Shown here: positions 22,246 to 37,200 of the stretch, piece by piece
Position numbering within the stretch: position 1 is the stretch's first letter
How the letters are laid out: each line of letters opens with the position of its first letter
Notes under the pieces: model-generated
Seen by the model: only the letters and a program-made list of their open reading frames with translations
The model's database searches: none
Told to the model about the DNA's origin: nothing
Assembly (NCBI GenBank): GCA_028752905.1
Contig: JAQNBH010000011.1
Location: forward strand, 3,534,322 to 3,598,321
Length of the DNA stretch: 64,000 nucleotides
Direction of reading: 5' to 3'
Source of the DNA: Cladorhizidae sp. MBARI D1340-BT2
Lineage: Eukaryota > Porifera > Demospongiae > Poecilosclerida > Cladorhizidae
Position numbers and translations under genes: made by a program

Positions 22246-25200
22246 GTATGTGTAATTAACATGTAGTATAGCATTGGCTGTGTCCCTTTGGAAGTGATGC
22301 AACCTAATCTGGCATAGATAAAATGACTTTCTCGATAATCAACTTAAATTTGCTCACTCAATATTTCAGCTAGACATTCTAGCCTTCATCAGTGCTCCCT
22401 TGTTGAAGGCTATAGCGGCTAGCCAAATTGATTATCGAGAATTCTATTTACATTGTATGTCAACTGAGAGGTCAACTGAGAGTTTGTTGGTTTATTGAAA
22501 GGCATTGTTAATTAAGTTTGTTAATTAAGTTTTTGTGGGTGGAGTTAACCACAAATAATTTGCAAGTACATGTAATTCATAAGGCATGGAATAACGATGT
22601 AGAATACATGCACCTCGTGTTGCTTCTGCATGCATGTAACCCACCCACCATCGGTGTGGCTGTGACTGGGTTTAAGAATTGATCGTCTGTTGGTCTGATA
22701 AAAAGAAGAAATAAATGTCATCAATAACCATTTATTCATGCATGACATCAGGAAGAAGGCAGAGCCATTTTGCGTGTATCAAGGGGTCCAGTTGAATGGA
22801 CCTGGCCACTGGATTACGAGGGATAAAGGATTTCCAGCTATTGTGACAGTCCCCATATAATTTCTGCAGGAGGGATTCGTTCCCCCCCCCCCTCCCCTCC
22901 CCTGTTCTTTAGAGGAGGTAAACTTTTGTATGGACAAACACAAACATTTGTGTGTGTTGGTCCCACATGGGTTCTGTGGAATCCCCCTTTCTGCAGTATG
23001 TTGACTATATGCCCACCATTTTGGTTTCTAACTCTATATTGGTTTCTTTGCCTCAGAATTAAACAGCATGCAATCCGAACTTTTACCACATGAATGATAT
23101 ATATTATGTGATCCTTTACCTTATGAGACTAGTACTGTGGATGCACCCTTTGTGTCCCTTTACCTTTCTTGAGTGTGGATATATACCTTTACCTTATGGG
23201 ACTAAGTAGTGTTGATTATCCTGTGTGACCTTTACCTTACCTTACATGAGTGAGTACCTTACATGAGTGAGTTAGAGGGAGTATATGCATTGTGTAATCC
23301 TTTACCTCATGTGGCTCAGTAGTGTGAATGTAAATTGTGTGACCCTTTACCTTATGTGTAAGTAAGGTGTATGTATATATATATATAAGGAGTCCTTACC
23401 TTATGCCCATTATTTAGGGAAGAATGAATATGTAGGCAGGCACTACTTATATTTTAATTAAAGTGAATAAGGTGTGCACTTGAATAAGGTGTGCACTGCA
23501 CAAAATCCCCATTCACCCATAAATAGATAATATTTTTAGTCTATAATGTTTAAATAGACAATAATATATCAATAATGCTTAAAATGCTTAAATAGACAAT
23601 AATAATTAAATACACAATAATAATTAAATAGACAACAATGTTTAAATAGACAATAATTCTTAAATAGACTATAATAGACAATAATGTTTAAATAGACAAC
23701 AATGTTTAAATAGACAATAATGCTTAAATAGACTATAATACTGTTTAAATAGACAATAATGTTTAAATAGAGAATAATGTTTAAATAGACAATGTTTAAA
23801 TAGACAATGTTTAAATAGATAAAATGTTTAAATAGACAATGTTTAAATCACCAATAATGTTTAAATAGACAATAATGCTTAAAATGTTTAAATATACAAT
23901 AATGCTTAAATAGACAATAATGTTTAAATAAGCAATAATGTTTAAATAGACAATAATGCTTAATGTTTAAATGTTTAAATAGACAATAATGTTTAAATAG
24001 TTTAAGTAGACAATAATTTTTAAGTAGACAATAATGTTTAAATAGACCCCTAAATAGACAATGTTTAAATATCTATTGGATTTAGAGAAAGGGTATAAGA
24101 GTGCGTCCAAGAGCAGGTGACGCTGACTGGCTGCAGTCTACACGGGTACATTCTTGCTTCCTGTCTTAAACCTAATCCAACATAATTCCTCGTTTATAAC
24201 ATAATTCCTCGTTTATAACATAATTCCTCGTCTATAACATAATTCCTTGTTTATAACATAATTCCTCGTTTATAACATAATTCCTCGTTTATAACAATTC
24301 TAATTCCTCGTTTATAACATAATTCCTCGTTTATAACATAATTCCTCGTTTATAACATAATTCCTCGCTCGTTTATAACATAATTCCTCGTTTATAACAT
24401 AATTCCTCGTCTATAACATAATTCCTCATAATTCCTCGTTCATAACATAATTCCTCGTTTATAACAAAATTCCTCGGTTATAACAAAATTCCTCGTTTAT
24501 AACATAATTCCTCGTTTATAACATAATTCCTCGTCTATAACATAATTCCTCGTCTATAACATAATTCCTCGTCTATAACATAATTCCTCGTCTATAACAT
24601 AATTCCTCGTTTATAACATAATTCCTCGTTTATAACATAATTCCTCGTTTATAACAATTCTAATTCCTCGTTTATAACATAATTCCTCGTTTATAACATA
24701 ATTCCTCGCTCGTTTATAACATAATTCCTCGTTTATAACATAATTCCTCGTCTATAACATAATTCCTCATAATTCCTCGTTCATAACATAATTCCTCGTT
24801 TATAACAAAATTCCTCGTTTATAACAAAATTCCTCGTTTATAACATAATTCCTCGTTTATAACATAATTCCTCGTTTATAACATAATTCCTCGTCTATAA
24901 CATAATTCCTCGTCTATAACATAATTCCTCGTCTATAACATAATTCCTCGTCTATAACATAATTCCTCGTTTATAACATAATTCCTCGTTTATAACATAA
25001 TTCCTCGTTCATAACATAATTCCTCGTTTATAACATAATTCCTCGTTTATAACATAATTCCTCGTTTATAACATAATTCCTCGTTTATAATAATTCCTCG
25101 TTTATAACATAATTCCTCGTTTATAACATAATTCCTCGTTTATAACATAATTCCTCGTTTATAACATAATTCCTCGTTTATAACATAATTCCTCGTTCAT

Positions 25201-28200
25201 AACATAATTCCTCGTTTATAACATAATTCCTCGTTTATAACATATTCCTCGTTTATAATAATTCCTCGTTTATAACATAATTCCTAGTTTATAACATAAT
25301 TCCTCGTTTATAACATAATTCCTCGTTTATAACATAATTCCTCGTTTATAACATAATTCCTCGTTTATAACATAATTCCTCGTTTATAACATAATTCCTC
25401 GTTTATAACTTAATTCCTCGTTTATAACATAATTCATATAACATAATTCCTACAATTCCTCGTTTATAACATAATTCCTCGTTTATAAATGTTTTCTATT
25501 TGTTTTGTTGTTGTGCGGTACCCAAGGCAACAACAATTCAGCACGTACATGGAGACCACACCTTGTTTTGTTATTAGAGTCGGCGGGGGAGGGATGGACG
25601 GGAGGGATTAGCCACAGCCTCCTTCAGGGGTTCATTAATAAATCAACTGATTGCTTACTTCAGAATCAGCTGCATAAAGCATAGCTCAGCACTATCTTCA
25701 CCCAATTCAAATGATTTAACAGCACATGAGCAGCTTGATTGGGAAAGTCTCCAAACACTCACACACTCACACATACACATTTTATTATGAATAGACCTAT
25801 TATACACAAGTTAACACTCACACACTCACACTACTTCACACACACACACTACTTCACACACACACACACATACCCACTCACTCACACACACACACACTCA
25901 TATCCTCACACATTAAATGTGGAGAGGATATAGATAGGATATAGATTCTTGAAGATGGATTTCAAGGGTTTAAGTCTGCAGCTTTACCACCTTAGCGAAG
26001 GATGGAAGGTCTAAGGTTCATTAGGACTTTTTTAGAGCTGGTAGTGGCCTAATTACCAGCATCATTTACAGCTAATAGTGGCCTAATACATCAGCATCAT
26101 TTAAAGCTAATAGTGGCCTAATACACCAGCATCATTTACAGCTAATAGTGACCTAATGCACCAGCATCATTTACAGTTAAAAGTGGCCTAATGCACCAGC
26201 ATCATTTACAGCTAATAGTGGCCTAATGCACCAGCATCATTTACAGCTAATAGTGGCCTAATACACCAGCATCATTTACAGCTAATAGTGGTCTAATACA
26301 CCAGCATCATTTACAGCTAATAGTGGTCTAATCCACCAGCATCATTTACAGCTAATAGTGACCTAATGCACCAGCATCATTTACAGCTAATAGTGGCCTA
26401 ATGCACCAGCATCATTTACAGCTAATAGTGGCCTAATGCACCAGATCATTTACAGCTAATAGTGGCCTAATGCACCTACACCTAATAGTGACCTAATGCA
26501 CCAGCATCATTTACAGCTAATAGTGGCCTAATGCACCAACATCATTTACAGCTAATAGTGGCCTAATGCACCAACATCATTTACAGCTAATAGTGGTCTA
26601 ATACACCAGCATCATTTACAGCTAATAGTGACCTAATGCACCAGCATCATTTACAGCTAATAGTGGCCTAATGCACCAGCATCATTTACAGCTAATAGTG
26701 GCCTAATGCACCAGCATCATTTACAGCTAATAGTGGCCTAATGCACTAGCATCATTTACAACTAATAGTGGCCTAATGCACCAGCATCATTTACAGCTAA
26801 TAGTGGCCTAATACACCAGCATCATTTACAGCTAATAGTAGCCTAATGCACCAGCATCATTTACAGCTAATAGTGGCCTACATCATTTACAGCTAATAGT
26901 CACCAGCATCATTTACAGCTAATAGTGACCTAATGCACCAGCATCATTTACAGCTAATAGTGGTCTAATGCACCAGCATCATTTACAGCTAGTAGTAGCC
27001 TAATACACCAGCATCATTTACAGCTAATAGTAGCCTAATGCACCAGCATCATTTACAGCTAATAGTGGCCTAATGCACCAGCATCATTTACAGCTAATAG
27101 TGGTCTAATGTACCAGCATAATTTACAGCTAATAGTGGCCTAATGCACCAGCATCATTTACAGCTAATAGTGGTCTAATTACCAGCATCATTTACAGCTA
27201 ATAGTGGCCTAATGCACCAGCATCATTTACAGCTAATAGTGGCCTAATGCACCAGCATCATTTACAGCTAATAGTGGCCTAATGCACCAGCATCATTTAC
27301 AGCTAATAGTGACCAAATGCACCAGCATCATTTACAGCTAATAGTGGCCTAATACACCAGCATCATTTACAGCTAATAGTGGCCTAATACACCAGCATCA
27401 TTTACAGCTAATAGTGGCCTAATGCACTAGCATCATTTACAGCTAATAGTAGCCTAATGCACTAGCATCATTTACAGCTAATAGTGGCCTAATGCACCAA
27501 CATCATTTAGAGCTAATAGTGGTCTAATTACCAGCATCATTTACAGCTAATAGTAGCCTAATGCACCAGCATCATTTACAGCTAATAGTAGCCTAATGCA
27601 CCAGTATCATTTACAGCTATATAGTGCCTAATGCACCAACATCATTTACAGCTAATAGTGGCCTAATGCACCAGCATCATTTACAGCTAATAGTAGCCTA
27701 ATGCACCAGCATCATTTACAGCTAATAGTCACTAGCATCATTTACAGCTAATAGTGGCCTAATGCACCAGCATCATTTACAGCTAATAGTCACTAGCATC
27801 ATTTACAGCTAATAGTGGCCTAATGCACCAGCATCATTTACAGCTAATAGTGGCCTAATGCACCAGCATAATTTACAGCTAATAGTGGCCTAATGCACCA
27901 GCATCATTTACAGCTAATAGTAGCCTAATACACCAGCATCATTTACAGCTAATAGTGGCCTAATGCACCAGCATCATTTACAGCTAATAGTGACCTAATG
28001 CACCAGCATCATTTACAGCTCTAATAGTAGCCTAATGCACCAGCATCATTTACAGCTAATAGTAGCCTAATACACCAGCATCATTTACAGCTAATAGTGG
28101 CCTAATGCACCAGCATCATTTACAGCTAATAGTGACCTAATGCACCAGCATCATTTACAGCTCTAATAGTAGCCTAATGCACCAGCATCATTTACAGCTA

Positions 28201-31200
28201 ATAGTGGCCTAATACACCAGCATCATTTACAGCTAATAGTGGCCTAATGCACCAGCATCATTTACAGCTAATAGTGGCCTAATGCACCAGCATCATTTAC
28301 AGCTAATAGTGGCCTAATGCACCAGCATCATTTACAGCTAATAGTGGCCTAATGCACCAGCATCATTTACAGCTAATAGTGGCCTAATGCACCAGCATCA
28401 TTTACAGCTAATAGTGGCCTAATGCACCAGCATAATTTACAGCTAATAGTGGCCTAATGCACCAACATCATTTACAGCTAATAGTGACCTAACGCACCAG
28501 CATCATTTACAGCTAATAGTGGCCTAATGCACCAGCATCATTTACAATTAATAGTGGCCGAATGCACCAACATCATTTACAACTAATAGTGGCCTAATGC
28601 ACCAGCATCATTTACAGCTAATAGTGGCCTAATGCACCAGCATCATTTACAGCTAATAGTGGCCTAATGCACCAGCATCATTTACAGCTAATAGTGGCCT
28701 AATGCACCAGCATCATTTACAGCTAATAGTGGCCTACATCATTTACAGCTAATAGTGGCAGCATCATTTACAGCTAATAGTGGCCTAATCACCTGCATCA
28801 TTTACAGCTAATAGTGGCCTACATCATTTACAGCTAATAGTGGCAGCATCATTTACAGCTAATAGTGGCCTAATCACCTGCATCATTTACAGCTAATAGT
28901 GGCCTACATCATTTACAGCTAATAGTGGCAGCATCATTTACAGCTAATAGTGGCCTAATCACCTGCATCATTTACAGCTAATAGTGGCCTAATGCACCAG
29001 CATCATTTACAGCTAATAGTGGCCTAATGCACCAGCATCATTTACAGCTAATAGTAGCCTAATGCACCAGCATCATTTACAGCTAATAGTGGCCTAATGC
29101 ACCAGCATCATTTAAAGCCCTAATGCACCAGCATCATTTACAGCTAATAGTGGCCTAATGCACCAGCATCATTTACAGCTAATAGTGGCCTAATGCACCA
29201 GCATCATTTACAGCTAATAGTGGCCTAATGCACCAGCATCATTTACAGCTAATAGTGGCCTAATACACCAGCATCATTTACAGCCCTAATGCACCAACAT
29301 CATTTACAGCTAATAGTGGCCTAATGCACCAGCATCATTTACAGCCCTAATGCACCAACATCATTTACAGCTAATAGTGACCTAACGCACCAGCATCATT
29401 TACAGCTAATAGTGGCCTAATGCACCAGCATCATTTACAGCTAATAGTGGCCTAATGCACCAGCATCATTTACAGCTAATAGTAGCCTAATGCACCAGCA
29501 TCATTTACAGCTAATAGTGGCCTAATGCACCAGCATCATTTACAGCTAATAGTGACCTAATGCACCAGCATCATTTACAGCTAATAGTGGCCTAATGCAC
29601 CAACATCATTTACAGCTAATAGTGGCCTAATGCACCAGCATCATTTACAGCTAATAGTGGCCTAATGCACCAGCATCATTTACAGCTAATAGTGGCCTAA
29701 TGCACCAGCATCATTTACAGCTAATAGTGACCAAATGCACCAGCATCATTTACAGCTAATAGTGGCCTAATACACCAGCATCATTTACAGCTAATAGTGG
29801 CCTAATGCACCAGCATCATTTACAGCTAATAGTAGCCTAATGCACTAGCATCATTTACAGCTAATAGTAGCCTAATGCACTAGCATCATTTACAGCTAAT
29901 AGTGGCCTAATGCACCAACATCATTTAGAGCTAATAGTGGTCTAATTACCAGCATCATTTACAGCTAATAGTAGCCTAATGCACCAGCATCATTTACAGC
30001 TAATAGTAGCCTAATGCACCAGTATCATTTACAGCTAATAGTGGACTAATGCACCAACATCATTTACAGCTAATAGTGGCCTAATGCACCAGCATCATTT
30101 ACAGCTAATAGTAGCCTAATGCACCAGCATCATTTACAGCTAATAGTCACTAGCATCATTTACAGCTAATAGTGGCCTAATGCACCAGCATCATTTACAG
30201 CTAATAGTGGCCTAATGCACCAGCATCATTTACAGCTAATAGTGACCTAATGCACCAACATCATTTACAGCTAATAGTGGCCTAATGCACTAGCATCATT
30301 TACAGCTAATAGTGGCCTAATGCACCAGCATCATTTACAGCTAATAGTGGCCTAATGCACCAGCATCATTTACAGCTAATAGTGGCCTAATGCACCAGCA
30401 TCATTTACAGCTAATAGTGGCCTAATGCACCAGCATCATTTACAGCTAATAGTGGCCTAATGCACCTACAGCTAATAGTGACCTAATGCACCAGCATTAT
30501 TTACAGCTAATAGTGGCCTAATGCACCAACATCATTTACAGCTAATAGTAGCCTAATACACCAGCATCATTTACAGCTAATAGTGGCCTAATGCACCAAC
30601 ATCATTTACAGCTAATAGTGACCTAATGCACCAGCATCATTTACAGCTCTAATAGTAGCCTAATGCACCAGCATCATTTACAGCTAATAGTGGCCTAATA
30701 CACCAGCATCATTTACAGCTAATAGTGGCCTAATGCACCAGCATCATTTACAGCTAATAGTGACCTAATGCAGCAGCATCATTTACAGCTAATAGTAGCC
30801 TAATGCACCAGCATCATTTACAGCTAATAGTGGCCTAATGCACCAGCATCATTTACAGCTAATAGTGGCCTAATGCACCAGCATCATTTACAGCTAATAG
30901 TGGCCTAATGCACTAGCATCATTTACAGCTAATAGTGGCCTAATGCACCAGCATCATTTACAGCTAATAGTAGCCTAATGCACCAACATCATTTACAGCT
31001 AATAGTGACCTAATGCAGCAGCATCATTTACAGCTAATAGTAGCCTAATGCACCAGCATCATTTACAGCTAATAGTGGCCTAATGCACCAGCATCATTTA
31101 CAGCTAATAGTAGCCTAATGCACCAGCATCATTTACAGCTAATAGTGGCCTAATGCACCAGCATCATTTACAGCTAATAGTGACCTAATGCACCAGCATC

Positions 31201-34200
31201 ATTTACAGCTAATAGTGGCCTAATGCACCAACATCATTTACAGCTAATAGTGGCCTAATGCACCAGCATCATTTACAGCTAATAGTGGCCTAATGCACCA
31301 GCATCATTTACAGCTAATAGTGGCCTAATGCACCAGCATCATTTACAGCTAATAGTGACCAAATGCACCAGCATCATTTACAGCTAATAGTGGCCTAATA
31401 CACCAGCATCATTTACAGCTAATAGTGGCCTAATGCACCAGCATCATTTACAGCTAATAGTAGCCTAATGCACTAGCATCATTTACAGCTAATAGTAGCC
31501 TAATGCACTAGCATCATTTACAGCTAATAGTGGCCTAATTCACCAACATCATTTAGAGCTAATAGTGGTCTAATTACCAGCATCATTTACAGCTAATAGT
31601 AGCCTAATGCACCAGCATCATTTACAGCTAATAGTAGCCTAATGCACCAGTATCATTTACAGCTAATAGTGGACTAATGCACCAACATCATTTACAGCTA
31701 ATAGTGGCCTAATGCACCAGCATCATTTACAGCTAATAGTAGCCTAATGCACCAGCATCATTTACAGCTAATAGTCACTAGCATCATTTACAGCTAATAG
31801 TGGCCTAATGCACCAGCATCATTTACAGCTAATAGTGGCCTAATGCACCAGCATCATTTACAGCTAATAGTGACCTAATGCACCAACATCATTTACAGCT
31901 AATAGTGGCCTAATGCACTAGCATCATTTACAGCTAATAGTGGCCTAATGCACCAGCATCATTTACAGCTAATAGTGGCCTAATGCACCAGCATCATTTA
32001 CAGCTAATAGTGACCTAATGCACCAACATCATTTACAGCTAATAGTGGCCTAATGCACCAGCATCATTTACAGCTAATAGTGGCCTAATGCACCAACATC
32101 ATTTACAGCTAATAGTGGCCTAATGCACCAGCATCATTTACAGCTAATAGTGGCCTAATGCACCAGCATCATTTACAGCTAATAGTAGCCTAATACACCA
32201 GCATCATTTACAGCTAATAGTGGCCTAATGCACCAACATCATTTACAGCTAATAGTGACCTAATGCACCAGCATCATTTACAGCTCTAATAGTAGCCTAA
32301 TGCACCAGCATCATTTACAGCTAATAGTGGCCTAATACACCAGCATCATTTACAGCTAATAGTAGCCTAATGCACCAGCATCATTTACAGCTAATAGTAG
32401 CCTAATGCACCAGCATCATTTACAGCTAATAGTAGCCTAATGCACCAGCATCATTTACAGCTAATAGTAGCCTAATGCACCAGCATCATTTACAGCTAAT
32501 AGTAGCCTAATGCACCAGCATCATTTACAGCTAATAGTAGCCTAATGCACCAGCATCATTTACAGCTAATAGTAGCCTAATACACCAGCATCATTTACAG
32601 CTAATAGTGGCCTAATGCACCAACATCATTTACAGCTAATAGTGACCTAATGCAGCAGCATCATTTACAGCTAATAGTAGCCTAATGCACCAGCATCATT
32701 TACAGCTAATAGTGGCCTAATGCACCAGCATCATTTACAGCTAATAGTAGCCTAATGCACCAGCATCATTTACAGCTAATAGTGGCCTAATGCACCAGCA
32801 TCATTTACAGCTAATAGTGACCTAATGCACCAGCATCATTTACAGCTAATAGTGGCCTAATGCACCAACATCATTTACAGCTAATAGTGGCCTAATGCAC
32901 CAGCATCATTTACAGCTAATAGTGGCCTAATGCACCAGCATCATTTACAGCTAATAGTGGCCTAATGCACCAGCATCATTTACAGCTAATAGTGACCAAA
33001 TGCACCAGCATCATTTACAGCTAATAGTGGCCTAATACACCAGCATCATTTACAGCTAATAGTGGCCTAATGCACCAGCATCATTTACAGCTAATAGTAG
33101 CCTAATGCACTAGCATCATTTACAGCTAATAGTAGCCTAATGCACTAGCATCATTTACAGCTAATAGTGGCCTAATTCACCAACATCATTTAGAGCTAAT
33201 AGTGGTCTAATTACCAGCATCATTTACAGCTAATAGTAGCCTAATGCACCAGCATCATTTACAGCTAATAGTAGCCTAATGCACCAGTATCATTTACAGC
33301 TAATAGTGGACTAATGCACCAACATCATTTACAGCTAATAGTGGCCTAATGCACCAGCATCATTTACAGCTAATAGTAGCCTAATGCACCAGCATCATTT
33401 ACAGCTAATAGTCACTAGCATCATTTACAGCTAATAGTGGCCTAATGCACCAGCATCATTTACAGCTAATAGTGGCCTAATGCACCAGCATCATTTATAG
33501 CTAATAGTGACCTAATGCACCAACATCATTTACAGCTAATAGTGGCCTAATGCACTAGCATCATTTACAGCTAATAGTGGCCTAATGCACCAGCATCATT
33601 TACAGCTAATAGTGGCCTAATGCACCAGCATCATTTACAGCTAATAGTGACCTAATGCACCAACATCATTTACAGCTAATAGTGGCCTAATGCACCAGCA
33701 TCATTTACAGCTAATAGTAGCCTAATGCACCAGCATCATTTACAGCTAATAGTGGCCTAATGCACCAACATCATTTACAGCTAATAGTGGCCTAATGCAC
33801 CAACATCATTTACAGCTAATAGTGGCCTAATGCACCAGCATCATTTACAGCTAATAGTGGCCTAATGCACCAGCATCATTTACAGCTAATAGTGGCCTAA
33901 TGCACCAACATCATTTACAGCTAATAGTGGCCTAATGCACCAGCATCATTTACAGCTAATAGTGGCCTAATGCACCAGCATCAGTTAGAGCTAATAGTGA
34001 CCTAATGCACCAGCATCATTTACAGCTAATAGTGGCCTAATGCACCAACATCATTTACAGCTAATAGTGGCCTAATGCACCAACATCATTTACAGCTAAT
34101 AGTGGCCTAATGCACCAGCATCATTTACAGCTAATAGTGGCCTAATGCACCAGCATCATTTACAGCTAATAGTGGCCTAATGCACCAACATCATTTACAG

Positions 34201-37200
34201 CTAATAGTGGCCTAATGCACCAGCATCATTTACAGCTAATAGTGGCCTAATTACCAGCATCATTTACAGCTAATAGTAGCCTAATGCACCAGCATCATTT
34301 ACAGCTAATAGTGGCCTAATGCACCAGCATCATTTACAGCTAATAGTGGCCTAATGCACCAGCATCATTTACAGCTAATAGTAGCCTAATGCACCAGCAT
34401 AATTTACAGCTAATAGTAGCCTAATGCACCAGCATCATTTACAGCTAATAGTGACCTAATGCACCAACATCATTTACAGCTAATAGTGGCCTAATGCACC
34501 AGCATCATTTACAGCTAATAGTAGCCTAATGCACCAGCATCATTTACAGCTAATAGTGGCCTAATGCACCAACATCATTTACAGCTAATAGTGGCCTAAT
34601 GCACCAACATCATTTACAGCTAATAGTGGCCTAATGCACCAGCATCATTTACAGCTAATAGTGGCCTAATGCACCAGCATCATTTACAGCTAATAGTGGC
34701 CTAATGCACCAACATCATTTACAGCTAATAGTGGCCTAATGCACCAGCATCATTTACAGCTAATAGTGGCCTAATGCACCAGCATCAGTTAGAGCTAATA
34801 GTGACCTAATGCACCAGCATCATTTACAGCTAATAGTGGCCTAATGCACCAACATCATTTACAGCTAATAGTGGCCTAATGCACCAACATCATTTACAGC
34901 TAATAGTGGCCTAATGCACCAGCATCATTTACAGCTAATAGTGGCCTAATGCACCAGCATCATTTACAGCTAATAGTGGCCTAATGCACCAGCATCATTT
35001 ACAGCTAATAGTAGCCTAATGCACCAGCATCATTTACAGCTAATAGTGGCCTAATGCACCAGCATCATTTACAGCTAATAGTGGCCTAATGCACCAGCAT
35101 CAGTTAGAGCTAATAGTGGCCTAATGCACCAGCATCATTTACAGCTAATAGTGGCCTAATGCACCAGCATCATTTACAGCTAATAGTGGCCTAATGCACC
35201 AGCATCATTTACAGCTAATAGTGGCCTAATGCACCAGCATCAGTTAGAGCTAATAGTGACCTAATGCACCAGCATCATTTACAGCTAATAGTGGCCTAAT
35301 GCACCAACATCATTTACAGCTAATAGTGGCCTAATGCACCAACATCATTTACAGCTAATAGTGGCCTAATGCACCAGCATCATTTACAGCTAATAGTGGC
35401 CTAATGCACCAGCATCATTTACAGCTAATAGTGGCCTAATGCACCAGCATCATTTACAGCTAATAGTAGCCTAATGCACCAGCATCATTTACAGCTAATA
35501 GTGGCCTAATGCACCAGCATCATTTACAGCTAATAGTGGCCTAATGCACCAGCATCAGTTAGAGCTAATAGTGGCCTAATGCACCAGCATCATTTACAGC
35601 TAATAGTAGCCTAATGCACCAGCATCATTTACAGCTAATAGTGGCCTAATGCACCAGCATCAGTTAGAGCTAATAGTGGCCTAATGCACCAGCATCAGTT
35701 AGAGCTGGTAGTGGTCTAACGCACCATCATTGATGAAGCTAAGCAGCTGCCAGTGCTGAGATAGGAGCTTGGGTTTGGCAGTTCCTTTTCACAGTCCACC
35801 ATTTGATAAAGAAGGTCAAACCAGTACTCGCTGATATTGCGCCGCCACTGAGTCCAGGCAGCTGCTTCTTCTTCTTCTTCTGGCGTGTGCCTTTAAACTT
35901 GTAGCTCGGTTGAGGCGAGCCAAACCAATGTCTCATCGTCCAGATCCATCAGTCCACATTCGCCATGAGGTGGTCTGTAGATCGGGCAGTGGGATGTGAT
36001 GTGCTCCACCATCTGTTTCTGGTCACCGCAGTCGCAGGCAGCATTGGTAGCGAGGCCCCAGGTCTTCATAGAGGCCCCGAAACGTCCAACCCCAGTTCTG
36101 AGGCGATTGAGGGTCGTCCACTGCCTCCGGGGAAGGTTTAGGCCAGGGACCTCAAGGGGATCTTCAATGAAATGGTGTAATCTGGATGGTTCTTTTGCCG
36201 ACCACTGGTCCCTCCATTTCATCCTGGTCCAGGCGGCCTTTGTCCCGTCTGGCGGTGTGGCTAGAAGCTCGTGAGCGTGCACAGCAAACAGGTGTCGGGA
36301 CTTCAGTCGAGCGCGTCGAGGCCGCTCAGTGACTACCTGGTGGAGGAGGTGGAGTTCACTCATCTGTGCCTTTCGGGAGAGGGCCAGTGTGGCAGCTTCG
36401 CGTCTGATGGCTGCTGGCACGATACCAGCGAGGATGGGCAGCTGGGTGACTGGAGTGGCTCTTAGGCAGCCGGATATGGTCCGCAGGGCACTGTTGAGTG
36501 CGACGTCTAGCTTCTTGACATGAGGGCTTCGGCACAAGACAGGGGCGCAGTACTCCGCGGTAGAGAACACCAGGGCCTGTGTGGAGATCCTCAGGGTCTT
36601 GGTCGCAGCTCCCCAGGTAGTACCAGCCAAGCGACGTATCAGCGCGACACGGGCGGTGGTTTTTGCCCTGACACCTTCCAGGTGTTGCCGAAACGTCAGC
36701 ATTCGGTCAAGTTTGGTCAGCTAACTCTGGCTCCTGCATGTTGGTAGAGGGGGGCTTTATTTAGTGTGAGGCTTATCCTCCAGGCGGTTGTATTTTTTTT
36801 GTAATGGTGGCTAACTTTGGAGTGTGTGACTTGCACTCTGGTGCGACCTCTCTGGCAAAACCGGTTCTAAGGTAATTAACAGCTATGGTTATTTGCCAGC
36901 TATTTTTTGTTATGTCCAACCTCGCACCATTATGAGCATCGTGTAAGTATAGGCAGTGGAACCTTGCGCATCCAGGCAGTGAAACCTTGCGTATCCAGGT
37001 AGTGGAACCTTGCGCATCCAGGCAGTGAAACCTTGCGTATCCAGGTAGTGGAACCTTGCGCATCCAGGCAGTGGAACCTTGCGTATCCAGGCAGTGGAAC
37101 CTTGCGCATCCAGGCAGTGGAACCTTGCGTATCCAGGCAGTGGAACCTTGCGTATCCAGGCAGTGGAACCTTGCGTATCCAGGCAGTGGAACCTTGCGTA

